Notes: generated from the sequence alone by a model not told the origin. A DNA stretch of 7,045 bases from Tannerellaceae bacterium (GCA_031279915.1 JAITHO010000144.1:1-7045), one strand, 5' to 3'; positions 1 to 6,517 are shown, counted from the first letter of the stretch. A program made the numbers and translations.

Positions 1-342
1 GAACTTATCGGTGAGCCCAAACGGTTTTTTTTGAGCAAAGGGCATGTCACATTGGCATCAATTCGTTTTTTTCGAGAGAATTAATCTGCCACATTGGCGT
101 CAATTATTTTTTTTGAGCCTAAGATGGCTCCTCATTTCCTTCAAACCGGAATTTTGCGACCAATGATCACTCACGTTTGCTCCAAAAAAGGCCTTTTTGG
201 CTCACCGATAATATCGGTAGCTCCAAATCGTTTTTTGCGCCTCACCGATATGTTCGGCGGAGGCAGATATGCTTGCCGAGCTCAGTGATAAGCTCGGCGG
301 AGGCCGATCCTTTTTCAGGGCAAAACCTGGCGACTAGGCCGG
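1..342 (+). repeat. Degenerate ~41-bp tandem array (T-tract plus hairpin units), possibly running on to ~382
   Basis: Units start at a CAAA/CAAT-like word (about 18, 59, 101, 142, 183, 224, 264, 304 and, weakly, 343), giving lengths of 39-42 bp. T-tracts end at 32, 72, 114, 155, 198, 236, 274, 315 and 356, a period of about 41. Most units carry a small hairpin after the T-tract: 44-58 (6-bp stem, one G-T), 87-99, 115-130 (GAGCC/GGCTC), 200-221 (ACCGATA/TATCGGT), 239-264 (GCCTC/GAGGC), 275-298 (perfect GCCGAGCT/AGCTCGGC, 8-nt loop) and 316-329 (CAGG/CCTG). The words CTCACCGATA, CTCACCGATA and CTCAGTGATA sit at exactly 201, 241 and 281, and CACATTGGC recurs at 48 and 90. A period that is not a multiple of three argues against coding. 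The unit resembles the fresher repeat at 6196-6289 read on the other strand. Function unknown; a decayed minisatellite or MITE core is the simplest reading. The array may continue past base 1. Confidence 0.75.
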
Positions 343-510
343 CAATGGAGCGATTTAGCGGATCAGCCCGGCAAGTATGGCTGAGAAAGAGGATGCTCCC
401 GAGGGCAAACGCATTAAAAATATCAGGTCAAGAAGGGGAAATGATGCCCAGGCTCACGCGGCTTTGTAATCGGTGCGCTATTCGTTTAGGTACAATAATA
501 GTCGCGAGCT
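343..510. other. Intergenic stretch without a credible gene; decayed array tail and a shared motif
   Basis: No open frame here has a recognisable product. The first 40 bases look like a ninth, very diverged unit of the preceding array, with a short T-tract ending at 356. The rest is unstructured except for GCTTTGTAAT at 461-470 and ACAATAATAGTCGCGAGC at 492-509. Both words recur in the gap between susD and the GH30 gene, at 6390-6399 and, one to two bases different, at 6440-6455. This suggests one dispersed intergenic element present at both places. Confidence 0.5.
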
Positions 511-669
511 TAGTTGCCCGTAGGGCATTCATATCAATAGAAATATGCTATCCAAGTCTAACAACTTCCCCGTAGGGGATGCACAGCATATATATTATGT
601 GTATCCCTTACGGGGAAAATGCATAGGTGACGTGCTTTCTATTGAGATGGATGCCCTAACGGGCAATTA
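511..669. repeat. Nested inverted repeat of four CCC-GTA-GGG-type mini-hairpins (BIME/MITE-like)
   Basis: The outer arms 511-543 and 636-669 are inverted copies, 30 of 33 positions alike with a one-base gap. The inner arms 566-585 and 598-617 are inverted copies, 18 of 20 alike, closing on an AT-rich loop. Each arm carries its own mini-hairpin: TGCCC-gta-GGGCA (515-527), TCCCC-gta-GGGGA (567-579), ATCCC-tta-cGGGGA (603-616) and TGCCC-taac-GGGCA (652-665). The outer arms share the tail TCAATAGAAA. Of the five arm mismatches, four are G-T on the plus strand and so can pair as G-U in RNA or ssDNA read from that strand; only 533 is a true mismatch. I recall small hairpins of this kind with an AGAAA tail recurring between genes in Bacteroidota, but cannot verify a family name. 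No clear target-site duplication is visible. It lies about 80 bp beyond the end of the GH2 gene. Confidence 0.75.
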
Positions 670-701
670 GCCTGCGCCAATTTTAAATGGTTTGCCATAT
701 T

Positions 702-743
702 GATGCTCCCTGGCCAAGAAAAGGCAGGGAGTTAAATAGCATC
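702..743 (-). terminator. Hairpin after the GH2 gene, probable terminator without a U-tract
   Basis: CTCCCTGgCC at 706-715 pairs with GGCAGGGAG at 723-731, nine base pairs with a single bulged G at 713 and a 7-nt loop. GATG (702-705) and CATC (740-743) can extend it. It begins 8 nt after the TAA of the GH2 gene on the minus strand, the right place for a terminator or for protecting the 3' end. No T-run follows the stem on the minus strand, so a canonical intrinsic terminator is not proved. Confidence 0.5.
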
Positions 744-750
744 GCCTTCT

Positions 751-3700
751 TTACCTCCCTATCCTTATTTCTAACACTCTGTTGTACTCCTGCGGATATG
801 CGCGGTAGGCGGGGAAGATGGAGCGAGCCGTGCATCCCACGCCGGAGCTGGCATAGTCGATGTTGAGGGTGAGGCCATCCTGCGGGCGAAGTTGATAGGT
901 GTAGTTGGCCTTGGTGAGGTTGTCGGTTGAGAAGCGGGAGATGTTGAAGTTGAACAGATGGTCGGAGGCGAAGGCGATGGATTGTCCCTGCTTGTCGGCG
1001 AGCCGTAGGCGACGGATGTCGGTGCGTAGGCCATGATCCTGCGGGATGAGGTATGGCTCGTACATCTCGTCAACGGTCGATCGGTAGATACCGATGCGGT
1101 AGCCGGATTTTCTGTCGGGATAGTTCTCCTGCGGGCCTCGTCCGTACCATTCGACAAGGTCGAATCGCTTGTGGAGAGTCATGGTGAGGCCGATTCGCGG
1201 TAGCCATAGAGGCATGCGTCCGGCGGGGATGATGGAGTGCGCAAGCCGTAGAGTACCGTTGCCGTCGATAGTGTAGTCGTATATCTCCTCAAATCCATTG
1301 TACTGTATGCCGCGGATATATAGGTCGCGGTTCTCCCATTCGTTGGCTCCCATCATCGTAAGGTTCCGCACTCTGACATGCGCCTTTCCGTTGCGCTCGA
1401 AAGCCTCGACGGCGAGGGGCAGTCGGGTTAGAGTATCCAGTCCGGCATCATAAAACTCAGCTGCGACCTGCTGCCCGTAGCCCTTCAGTCGGTTGGGCGC
1501 GTAAACCGTGCGGGAGTTCCATGCATCCTGCTCATTGGCCAGCGGCGCGCGCCAAAGGTTGAGGGTAGGGGGCGACAGCAGAGCCTCTTCGCCGTCGATA
1601 AGGATAGATAGCAGCAGGCCCCTTGCCTTGCAGAAGGTGTAGGAAAATCCCTCGCCTTCGACGCAGATGTGCCCTCCCTCATCGCTGAAGGATACAGGCG
1701 GAGCTGCAATCTTTTTGGCTTCGGCGGCAATTCTCCAAGGCAGATCCAGCTGCTCCCATGCAAGCTCGTGCCCAGCCGGCGCCCAGAGTTCGTCCTTCTT
1801 CAGTAGAGCTCGCAAGCAGATTCGGTATTCGGCTCCCGGCTGCAAGTCGGGTTGCGCGAAAGGCAGCTTGACAATGGCAGATGATAGCGGGGGAATGTTG
1901 GTGGGGATGACGCCTTGCTGCAAGGTCAGTCCGTCGGCCTCAAGCGTCCAGCAGATCTCGTATTGGGCGGATGAGGTGAAGTGGTTGCGGTTAGTAATTT
2001 CCACTTCGCCGGCCTCAGGGTCCGTCCATTGGAAGGCTATTGGCTGGGTCGTTTTCTTCATTTGCCACATCTCCGGCTGCACTCGGCGGTCGGGCCAGAT
2101 GCTTCCGTAGGTACGCGCTCCTATGCCGTAGCTGAAGAACTCGCCCTCGTCGGTCTCCTCCTCAAAGTCGAGCCATAGCAAGGCATGTTCGGGCGATAGC
2201 GTTCCGTCGAAATCTTTGCCGAAGATTCCAACGCGGTCGATGATAGCGTCGCAGATATAAACGTTGGTCTCCTGCCCGTGAATCTCGGCATTTCGACCAA
2301 TGTTGAGGGGGAAGGGGAAGTTGCGAATGTTTCCCGAAGCCTTGCCCTTGGCCTCAATCTTGCCGTCAATGCTGAGTTGCATGCTTTCTCCGTCGTAAAT
2401 AGCGAGCAGGCTGTGCCAGTTGTTCTCCCAATTATCAGGCAGCGCAGCCTTCAGTGAGTATGCTTTGTTGGTATAGATATAGAACTCCAGCGAATCTCGT
2501 CCGCGCTGCTGCAGCCCAAACTGCCAGCTCCCCTTTGTCAGAAACGAGCCGCAGCTGCTGACCAGCTTGCGTGGAAATAAGTCGAGAGTGATAGCCAGCT
2601 TATCGCCGGAGATCTCCACGTTGTGGCTGCGATATACTTCCGCCCATTGGTCATGCCCGTTCAAGTCGAGAGCTTTGCCGTGAGGCCCTTGCCTCAGCTT
2701 GGCATTCCCCATCAGATGAACAGGAGTTCTGTATGGCGACGCATCCTTTAGAGCCCGGGCCCGTTCGCGCAGTCCGGGGCTTACGAAATCCCAGATGGCT
2801 CCGCCCATTATCCGCGGATGCGCACGGATCACCCGCCAGTAGTCATCCATTCCTCCTCCGCCATTCCCAGCCACCGAGAGATACTCGTCCATAAAGGATG
2901 GCCGATTATCCAGCGAATCGGGCGACATACCTATCTGCATTTCGAGCTCTACGGGCGTGGGATAGCGCGGCCCTATGATCTCTTCGGCCGGATGAGCGAA
3001 GGCATTGCCGCCGTACATCCAGTAGCGCGTAGGATCAAGCCGGCGACCTTCCTTAACGACTTCGGAGATGTTGAAGCCCTCGCCGCTCTCATTGCCGGCG
3101 CTCCAGAAGAGCACCGACGGATGATTTCGATCTCGCACGACCATCTGCCTCACTCGCTCGCGGTACATGGCCGTGAAGGAGCTGTCGCGCGAGATGTATT
3201 CGGTGGCATGAGCTTCGGTTCCTGCTTCGTCGATGATGTATAGGCCGTACTCGTCGGCCAGGTCGAGATACTTGTTCACCGGCGGATAGTGTGATGTTCG
3301 GACGGCATTGAAGTTAAATTGCTTGAGGATGGCGAAGTCCTGCCGGATGATGTCTTCGCGCATCACGTGTCCGATGTCGGGATGCTGCATGTGCGAGTTC
3401 TGAGCGCTTATCTTGATGGGGACTCCATTGAGGTAGAATACTCCGTTGCGAATCTCCGTTTGCTTGAATCCTATGCGGACCTCTGTGCTATCGATGGCCT
3501 TTGCTCCAGAGAGGAGTTGCATCCTCAAGCGATAGAGCGATGGCGTTTCAGCGCTCCACTTCCGCGGCGTCCTTATCATCTTAGTCATGCCGACAGTCTT
3601 CAGCGCATCAGCGTTGAAAGCATCGGAGGCAAGCGTAGCGACAAGCTTATTCTCCGGATCGAACAACTGAGCCGCCAGGCGGTACCTCCCCTTCGGAGCC

Positions 3701-4494
3701 TTATCGTAAGACTTAACAAGGGTATTGACAGTAAGCCGAGCGTCGGCGAATGAACTATCGAATACGGTAGAGATCTGCCAGTCGTATATGCGCGTTGCCG
3801 GAGCGGCATACAGCGTAACGTCGTCGAAGATGCCTGCCAGCCTCCAGTAATCCTGTCCCTCCAGGTAGTATCCATCAGAATATTTCAGGACGAGCACGGC
3901 CAGGAAGTTCTTTCCCTCCCGAACGAAATCGGTTATCCGATACTCCGCCGGCTCCTGCGCTCCCTCGTTATATCCCACCTCCCTGCCGTTTATCCAAACA
4001 AAGGAAGCCGATGCAACCTTCTCGAATCGGAGAAAGATCTCCTTCCCCTCCCAATCGGCCGGCAATTCAAAGCTCGTTCGATAGGCTCCCGTGGGATTAT
4101 ACTCGCGAGGTACGCGCGGCGGATCGGCCTTAAAAGGCGAGTTCACGTTCCGGAAAAGCTTATCCCCATAGCCATGCATCTCCCAATTAGCCGGAACCGG
4201 AATAGCCGACCATGCCCCATCATCCATTCCTTCGGCAAAGAAATCCTTCGGAATATCCTCCGGAACATCGCCGTACATGAACTTCCATTGCCCGTTGAGC
4301 GATAGCTTCGTTGCCGGCAGGAAATAAGCCCTCGGCTCCTCCTGATTCAGCTCGAACACCTCCGTGTTCTCTATATAATAGGTATAGAGATGTTGCATGA
4401 AAGGATGCTGAGCCGCGGCAAGGGTGGGGAGAAATACTAAGAGCGATAATATCGCAAGCGATATGAGATTCTTGGTGATGTGTGGTTGTTTCAT
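751..4494 (-). CDS. Secreted GH2 beta-galactosidase-type glycosidase with LamG-like insert
   Basis: A 1247-residue exo-acting glycoside hydrolase, expected to remove terminal beta-linked galactose or a related sugar. Residues 1-28 are a type I signal peptide (hydrophobic core, likely cut in LAAA|Q), so it acts in the periplasm or outside. Domains in order: GH2 sugar-binding jelly roll (about 45-235), immunoglobulin-like domain (about 236-345), TIM barrel (about 346-575) with SHYP at 401-404. The likely acid/base is E469 in WSAGNESGEG, and the likely nucleophile E537 in SFMDEYLSVAGN. E427 and H429 correspond to LacZ metal ligands. A concanavalin/LamG-like domain of about 150 residues (605-760) is inserted, then a DUF4981-like segment (about 800-915), then the beta-galactosidase small-chain domain (about 945-1240) with GRGPQENYPDR near 1118-1128. 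At 1247 residues it exceeds LacZ (1023), largely through the LamG insert. The ATG is 22 bp after the GH30 stop, with no Shine-Dalgarno, so the two genes are probably co-transcribed. The true sugar (galactose, glucuronate or other) is inferred only. Confidence 0.93.
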   Translation of the reverse strand: MKQPHITKNLISLAILSLLVFLPTLAAAQHPFMQHLYTYYIENTEVFELNQEEPRAYFLPATKLSLNGQWKFMYGDVPEDIPKDFFAEGMDDGAWSAIPVPANWEMHGYGDKLFRNVNSPFKADPPRVPREYNPTGAYRTSFELPADWEGKEIFLRFEKVASASFVWINGREVGYNEGAQEPAEYRITDFVREGKNFLAVLVLKYSDGYYLEGQDYWRLAGIFDDVTLYAAPATRIYDWQISTVFDSSFADARLTVNTLVKSYDKAPKGRYRLAAQLFDPENKLVATLASDAFNADALKTVGMTKMIRTPRKWSAETPSLYRLRMQLLSGAKAIDSTEVRIGFKQTEIRNGVFYLNGVPIKISAQNSHMQHPDIGHVMREDIIRQDFAILKQFNFNAVRTSHYPPVNKYLDLADEYGLYIIDEAGTEAHATEYISRDSSFTAMYRERVRQMVVRDRNHPSVLFWSAGNESGEGFNISEVVKEGRRLDPTRYWMYGGNAFAHPAEEIIGPRYPTPVELEMQIGMSPDSLDNRPSFMDEYLSVAGNGGGGMDDYWRVIRAHPRIMGGAIWDFVSPGLRERARALKDASPYRTPVHLMGNAKLRQGPHGKALDLNGHDQWAEVYRSHNVEISGDKLAITLDLFPRKLVSSCGSFLTKGSWQFGLQQRGRDSLEFYIYTNKAYSLKAALPDNWENNWHSLLAIYDGESMQLSIDGKIEAKGKASGNIRNFPFPLNIGRNAEIHGQETNVYICDAIIDRVGIFGKDFDGTLSPEHALLWLDFEEETDEGEFFSYGIGARTYGSIWPDRRVQPEMWQMKKTTQPIAFQWTDPEAGEVEITNRNHFTSSAQYEICWTLEADGLTLQQGVIPTNIPPLSSAIVKLPFAQPDLQPGAEYRICLRALLKKDELWAPAGHELAWEQLDLPWRIAAEAKKIAAPPVSFSDEGGHICVEGEGFSYTFCKARGLLLSILIDGEEALLSPPTLNLWRAPLANEQDAWNSRTVYAPNRLKGYGQQVAAEFYDAGLDTLTRLPLAVEAFERNGKAHVRVRNLTMMGANEWENRDLYIRGIQYNGFEEIYDYTIDGNGTLRLAHSIIPAGRMPLWLPRIGLTMTLHKRFDLVEWYGRGPQENYPDRKSGYRIGIYRSTVDEMYEPYLIPQDHGLRTDIRRLRLADKQGQSIAFASDHLFNFNISRFSTDNLTKANYTYQLRPQDGLTLNIDYASSGVGCTARSIFPAYRAYPQEYNRVLEIRIGR

Positions 4495-4516
4495 AATAGT
4501 ATGTGCTGTTAATAAA

Positions 4517-5971
4517 TTATCGGAAGAGAATAGTACTGACCGAGGCAGGCTTCAAGACCGGACTATAAGCCGTTCCGTTGATATTCATGCGCAGAGTTAC
4601 CGGAGCGTCGCTACTGTTGCCCGCTGCAACGACAACGGATCCGTCGGGATTAAGGAAGGCCAGCGCATCTTCATAGCCGCCTCCGGTAGCAAGCTTCACG
4701 GCTCCGGGAACAACATAATGGCTGAGGTGCTTCATTATATAATACTCGTGCGTGAACGACCAGGAGTTGTCCTCGCGAACAACCACGAGTGAGTTTTGCG
4801 CCCATCCCCAGCGACTGATCCCGCCTTCCATCAGCGAAGTGTTCCAATACATATAAGCCGATACGCCGTTGTTGAGGTAATGTTTCATAAGATTCCAGGA
4901 ATAGGTAGCGCCTTTCCAGTCATTTTTGCCGTTGCCGCACTCCTGCTCCGTTTGATAGAGCTTCATGTCGGGATAACGTTTGTGGATACCAGGCACAGCA
5001 TTCTTACCTGCCCATTGGAATCCTATGCCTTTGACAAAGCGTCCGGCCTCAGCGTCCGTTAGTATAGTATCGACAAGGGCTTCGTTGGCCCGTTCCATGG
5101 TTCCGAACATCAGCTCCACGCCCTCGTTCTCCATGGCAGGACCAAGATAATCGCCAATGAAGCGGGCAAGTCCGGCGGCAGTCCAGCAGCAGCTTGGGAA
5201 TATCTGCGCCGAGTTAAATTCGTTTTGAGGCATAACAGCAAATATGTCTATGCCTTCGTTGCGATAAGCTTCTATGAACTTTGCGAAATACAGAGCGTAG
5301 GCCTTATAATAAGGATCTTCGCAGATGAACATATCCGTGCCCTCAGACCCCTGGCGGTCTTCAGGCAGCCCGTTATCAACAACTTTAGTCATATAGGTAC
5401 TTCCCGACGCGGCCATTCGGCGAGCCATAGCGGCGGTTGAACGACTTGCATAGTGCTTGTTATGTTTCATCCACGAAGGCGGCGACCATGGCGAGGCCCA
5501 TATCCGCAACTCCGGCTGATGAGCAAGCGCGCTCTTGATGAAAGGGATCAATGTTTTGCGATCGTTATCAATAGAAAAGTTCTGCATCGCGAAATCCCCA
5601 TCGACTTCATTGTAAGAATACCAGTCGAGCGAGAAATCATTGGCCGCAACCGGCATTCTGCAAATAACAAACGAAGCGCCGGCGCCAGGAGCGAAAAGCT
5701 CTCGCAAGATACCTTCACGCTCATTCTCGTCGAGCCGCTGGAGCGAAGTCCATCCCAATTCGTTGAAACAGGTACCGAAACCCTCCATCGTTTGCTGCCG
5801 GCTTGATGTGTCAATAGTAAGATCGAAGTCGCCTTCAATCCGTTCGGCAGTAACAGGAGCTTGAGTTTCCCAGGGGGAAGATTCGGTGGTAGTGATAAAT
5901 TCCAGGCTTTTAGGCGAGGAACAGGAGCAAACTGCAATTATAGCAAGTGAAAGGAGGAAAATATTTTTCAT
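4517..5971 (-). CDS. GH30-family glycosidase, predicted lipoprotein
   Basis: A 484-residue retaining beta-glycosidase of clan GH-A. I start it at the ATG at 5971. An in-frame ATG at 6016 would add 15 residues in front of a normal lipoprotein signal (MKNIFLLSLAIIAVCSCSS) and is unlikely. The lipobox-like VCSC makes C17 (or C15) the likely lipid site, so the protein would be membrane-anchored, possibly on the surface. The GH30 signature QTMEGFGTCFNELGW is near 60-74 and WASPWSPPSWMKHN at 158-171. The predicted acid/base is E250 in MPQNEFNS and the nucleophile E342 in LYQTEQECG. The segment around 374-395 (YMYWNTSL, then SRWGWAQNSLV) fits the end of the barrel, and about 436-484 is the C-terminal beta-sandwich. 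Known GH30 activities include glucosylceramidase, beta-1,6-glucanase, beta-1,6-galactanase, xylanase and beta-fucosidase; I cannot assign the subfamily. It is followed at 22 bp by the GH2 gene and preceded by a 546-bp gap holding its likely promoter. No Shine-Dalgarno; the leader is AT-rich. Confidence 0.92.
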   Translation of the reverse strand: MKNIFLLSLAIIAVCSCSSPKSLEFITTTESSPWETQAPVTAERIEGDFDLTIDTSSRQQTMEGFGTCFNELGWTSLQRLDENEREGILRELFAPGAGASFVICRMPVAANDFSLDWYSYNEVDGDFAMQNFSIDNDRKTLIPFIKSALAHQPELRIWASPWSPPSWMKHNKHYASRSTAAMARRMAASGSTYMTKVVDNGLPEDRQGSEGTDMFICEDPYYKAYALYFAKFIEAYRNEGIDIFAVMPQNEFNSAQIFPSCCWTAAGLARFIGDYLGPAMENEGVELMFGTMERANEALVDTILTDAEAGRFVKGIGFQWAGKNAVPGIHKRYPDMKLYQTEQECGNGKNDWKGATYSWNLMKHYLNNGVSAYMYWNTSLMEGGISRWGWAQNSLVVVREDNSWSFTHEYYIMKHLSHYVVPGAVKLATGGGYEDALAFLNPDGSVVVAAGNSSDAPVTLRMNINGTAYSPVLKPASVSTILFR

Positions 5972-6025
5972 GATGAATATGATATTAATAATATGGTATA
6001 ATAACGAATTACGCAAGGATTGAGT

Positions 6026-6045
6026 ATACGCAGAGCGTATTTTTT
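6026..6045 (+). terminator. Short hairpin plus T-run in the GH30 leader
   Basis: ATACGC (6026-6031) and GCGTAT (6035-6040) form a perfect 6-bp stem with a 3-nt AGA loop, followed by five more Ts (6041-6045). On the plus strand this has the form of a weak intrinsic terminator that would stop transcripts heading rightward out of the GH30 5' end. On the minus strand it would be a hairpin in the GH30 mRNA leader, about 55 bases before the ATG. The stem is short and either role is uncertain. Confidence 0.35.
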
Positions 6046-6049
6046 ACCT

Positions 6050-6107
6050 CAAACTAACGTTAGTCTGGCACCGGAATTCCGGATTTATAGCCAACCTAAC
6101 GTTAGTC
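6050..6107 (-). promoter_or_regulatory. Candidate GH30 promoter with paired CTAACGTTAG operators
   Basis: Two identical 12-base words, CTAACGTTAGTC, start at 6054 and 6096, exactly 42 bp apart. CTAACGTTAG is a perfect palindrome, and the first copy extends to ACTAACGTTAGT (6053-6064). Between them lies another perfect palindrome, CCGGAATTCCGG (6071-6082). On the minus strand TTAGTTTG (6057-6050) matches the Bacteroidota -7 consensus TAnnTTTG at all but one fixed position and overlaps the first palindrome. A start near 6044 would give a leader of about 70 nt. I see no clear -33 TTG element. A central CG flanked by AA/TT resembles LacI/GalR-type operators, and 42 bp is four helical turns, so cooperative or looped binding is possible. 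The regulator is unknown. Confidence 0.45.
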
Positions 6108-6187
6108 GGATGCCCATACGCGGGTAAAAACTGAGAGCTTTGCACGAGAGAGAAAATGTTCAGTACCTCCAGTATTTTGACCACTAT

Positions 6188-6300
6188 GGGGGGTTCCGAA
6201 TCGATTCTGAGGCGTCCGGACAGAAATTTTGGAGCCTCCGAATCGATTCTGAGGCGTCCGGACAGAAATCATGGAGCCTCCGAATCGATGTGCTACCCCC
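6188..6300. repeat. 42-bp tandem repeat, two full copies plus a part, with inverted G/C-run ends
   Basis: Unit 1 is 6196-6237, unit 2 is 6238-6279, and 6280-6289 is a partial third copy. The two full units differ at only two neighbouring bases (TT against CA near 6229 and 6271). Each unit contains the palindromes GAATCGATTC and GTCCGGAC. Across the unit junction, 6234-6255 is a 22-bp palindrome with one mismatched pair. The ends are inverted: GGGGG then six bases then ATCGAT on the left (6189-6205), and the reverse complement with the same spacing on the right (6284-6300). Because 42 is a multiple of three and no stop occurs, frames on both strands stay open, but nothing supports translation. 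It sits between susD and the GH30 gene. Confidence 0.85.
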
Positions 6301-6470
6301 AAACACGCTCACGGGTTTATAAAACCACATATTATTATCCGCCAAAAAGGAATATCCATGAAATAAATTGGAAATTGCTTCCTTGCGCCGCTTTGTAATA
6401 GTCGGGGGATAAAATAGCTGAAATTATTACGCCCCGCTTACAAATAGTCGTGAGCGAAAGTTTGGGGGTA
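6294..6470. repeat. Inverted repeat framing the gap centre (arms 6294-6312 and 6450-6470)
   Basis: The left arm is TACCCCCAAACACGCTCAC and the right arm is GTGAGCG, AAA, GTTTGGGGGTA. They are inverted copies apart from a two-base length difference and one mismatch in the short linker. They enclose 137 bp that contain a small perfect hairpin GGTTT-ata-AAACC (6314-6326), GCTTTGTAAT (6390-6399) and ACAAATAGTCGTGAGC (6440-6455). The left arm overlaps the right end of the 42-bp repeat, so the two structures may be one composite element. No reading frame in the enclosed DNA looks real. Confidence 0.55.
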
Positions 6471-6488
6471 TAGCCGATTAAGGCTATA
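6469..6488 (-). terminator. Hairpin after susD, possible terminator or processing site
   Basis: TATAGCC (6469-6475) and GGCTATA (6482-6488) form a perfect 7-bp stem with a 6-nt loop, beginning 29 nt after the susD stop codon on the minus strand. No T-run follows on that strand, and a run of C follows instead. It could end or attenuate transcription between susD and the GH30 gene, or stabilise the 3' end of the susC-susD message. Confidence 0.4.
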
Positions 6489-6517
6489 GCTGCATTTTGT
6501 GAAGCTCTCAAATTATG

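Noticed and set aside
182..200. CCAAAAAAGGCCTTTTTGG as an intrinsic terminator
   Set aside because: It is palindromic with no room for a loop and its T-run is inside the palindrome. It is better explained as the T-tract part of one array unit.
1..382. A CRISPR array
   Set aside because: The spacing of about 41 bp invites the idea, but there is no conserved repeat of 24-36 bp alternating with unrelated spacers. Similarity is spread over the whole unit, and no cas gene is near.
94..575. Plus-strand open frames of 64 and 132 codons in the left gap
   Set aside because: They run through the degenerate array and into the nested inverted repeat, show no known domain, and the repeat period is not a multiple of three.
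771..4792. Many other open frames of 65-147 codons on both strands across the GH2 gene
   Set aside because: They overlap a clearly conserved enzyme in other frames, show no known domain, and are explained by its GC-rich codons.
5972..6016. Upstream ATG at 6016 as the start of the GH30 gene
   Set aside because: It adds 15 residues rich in I and N before a complete lipoprotein signal peptide that begins at 5971, so the later start is more likely.
6102..6302. Minus-strand open frame with a 14-residue repeat (RFGGSKISVRTPQN type)
   Set aside because: It is the direct result of a 42-bp repeat without stop codons. Two plus-strand frames are open over the same bases, the two array copies change without sparing codons in any one frame, and no ribosome site is visible. 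A real repeat peptide cannot be excluded but is not supported.
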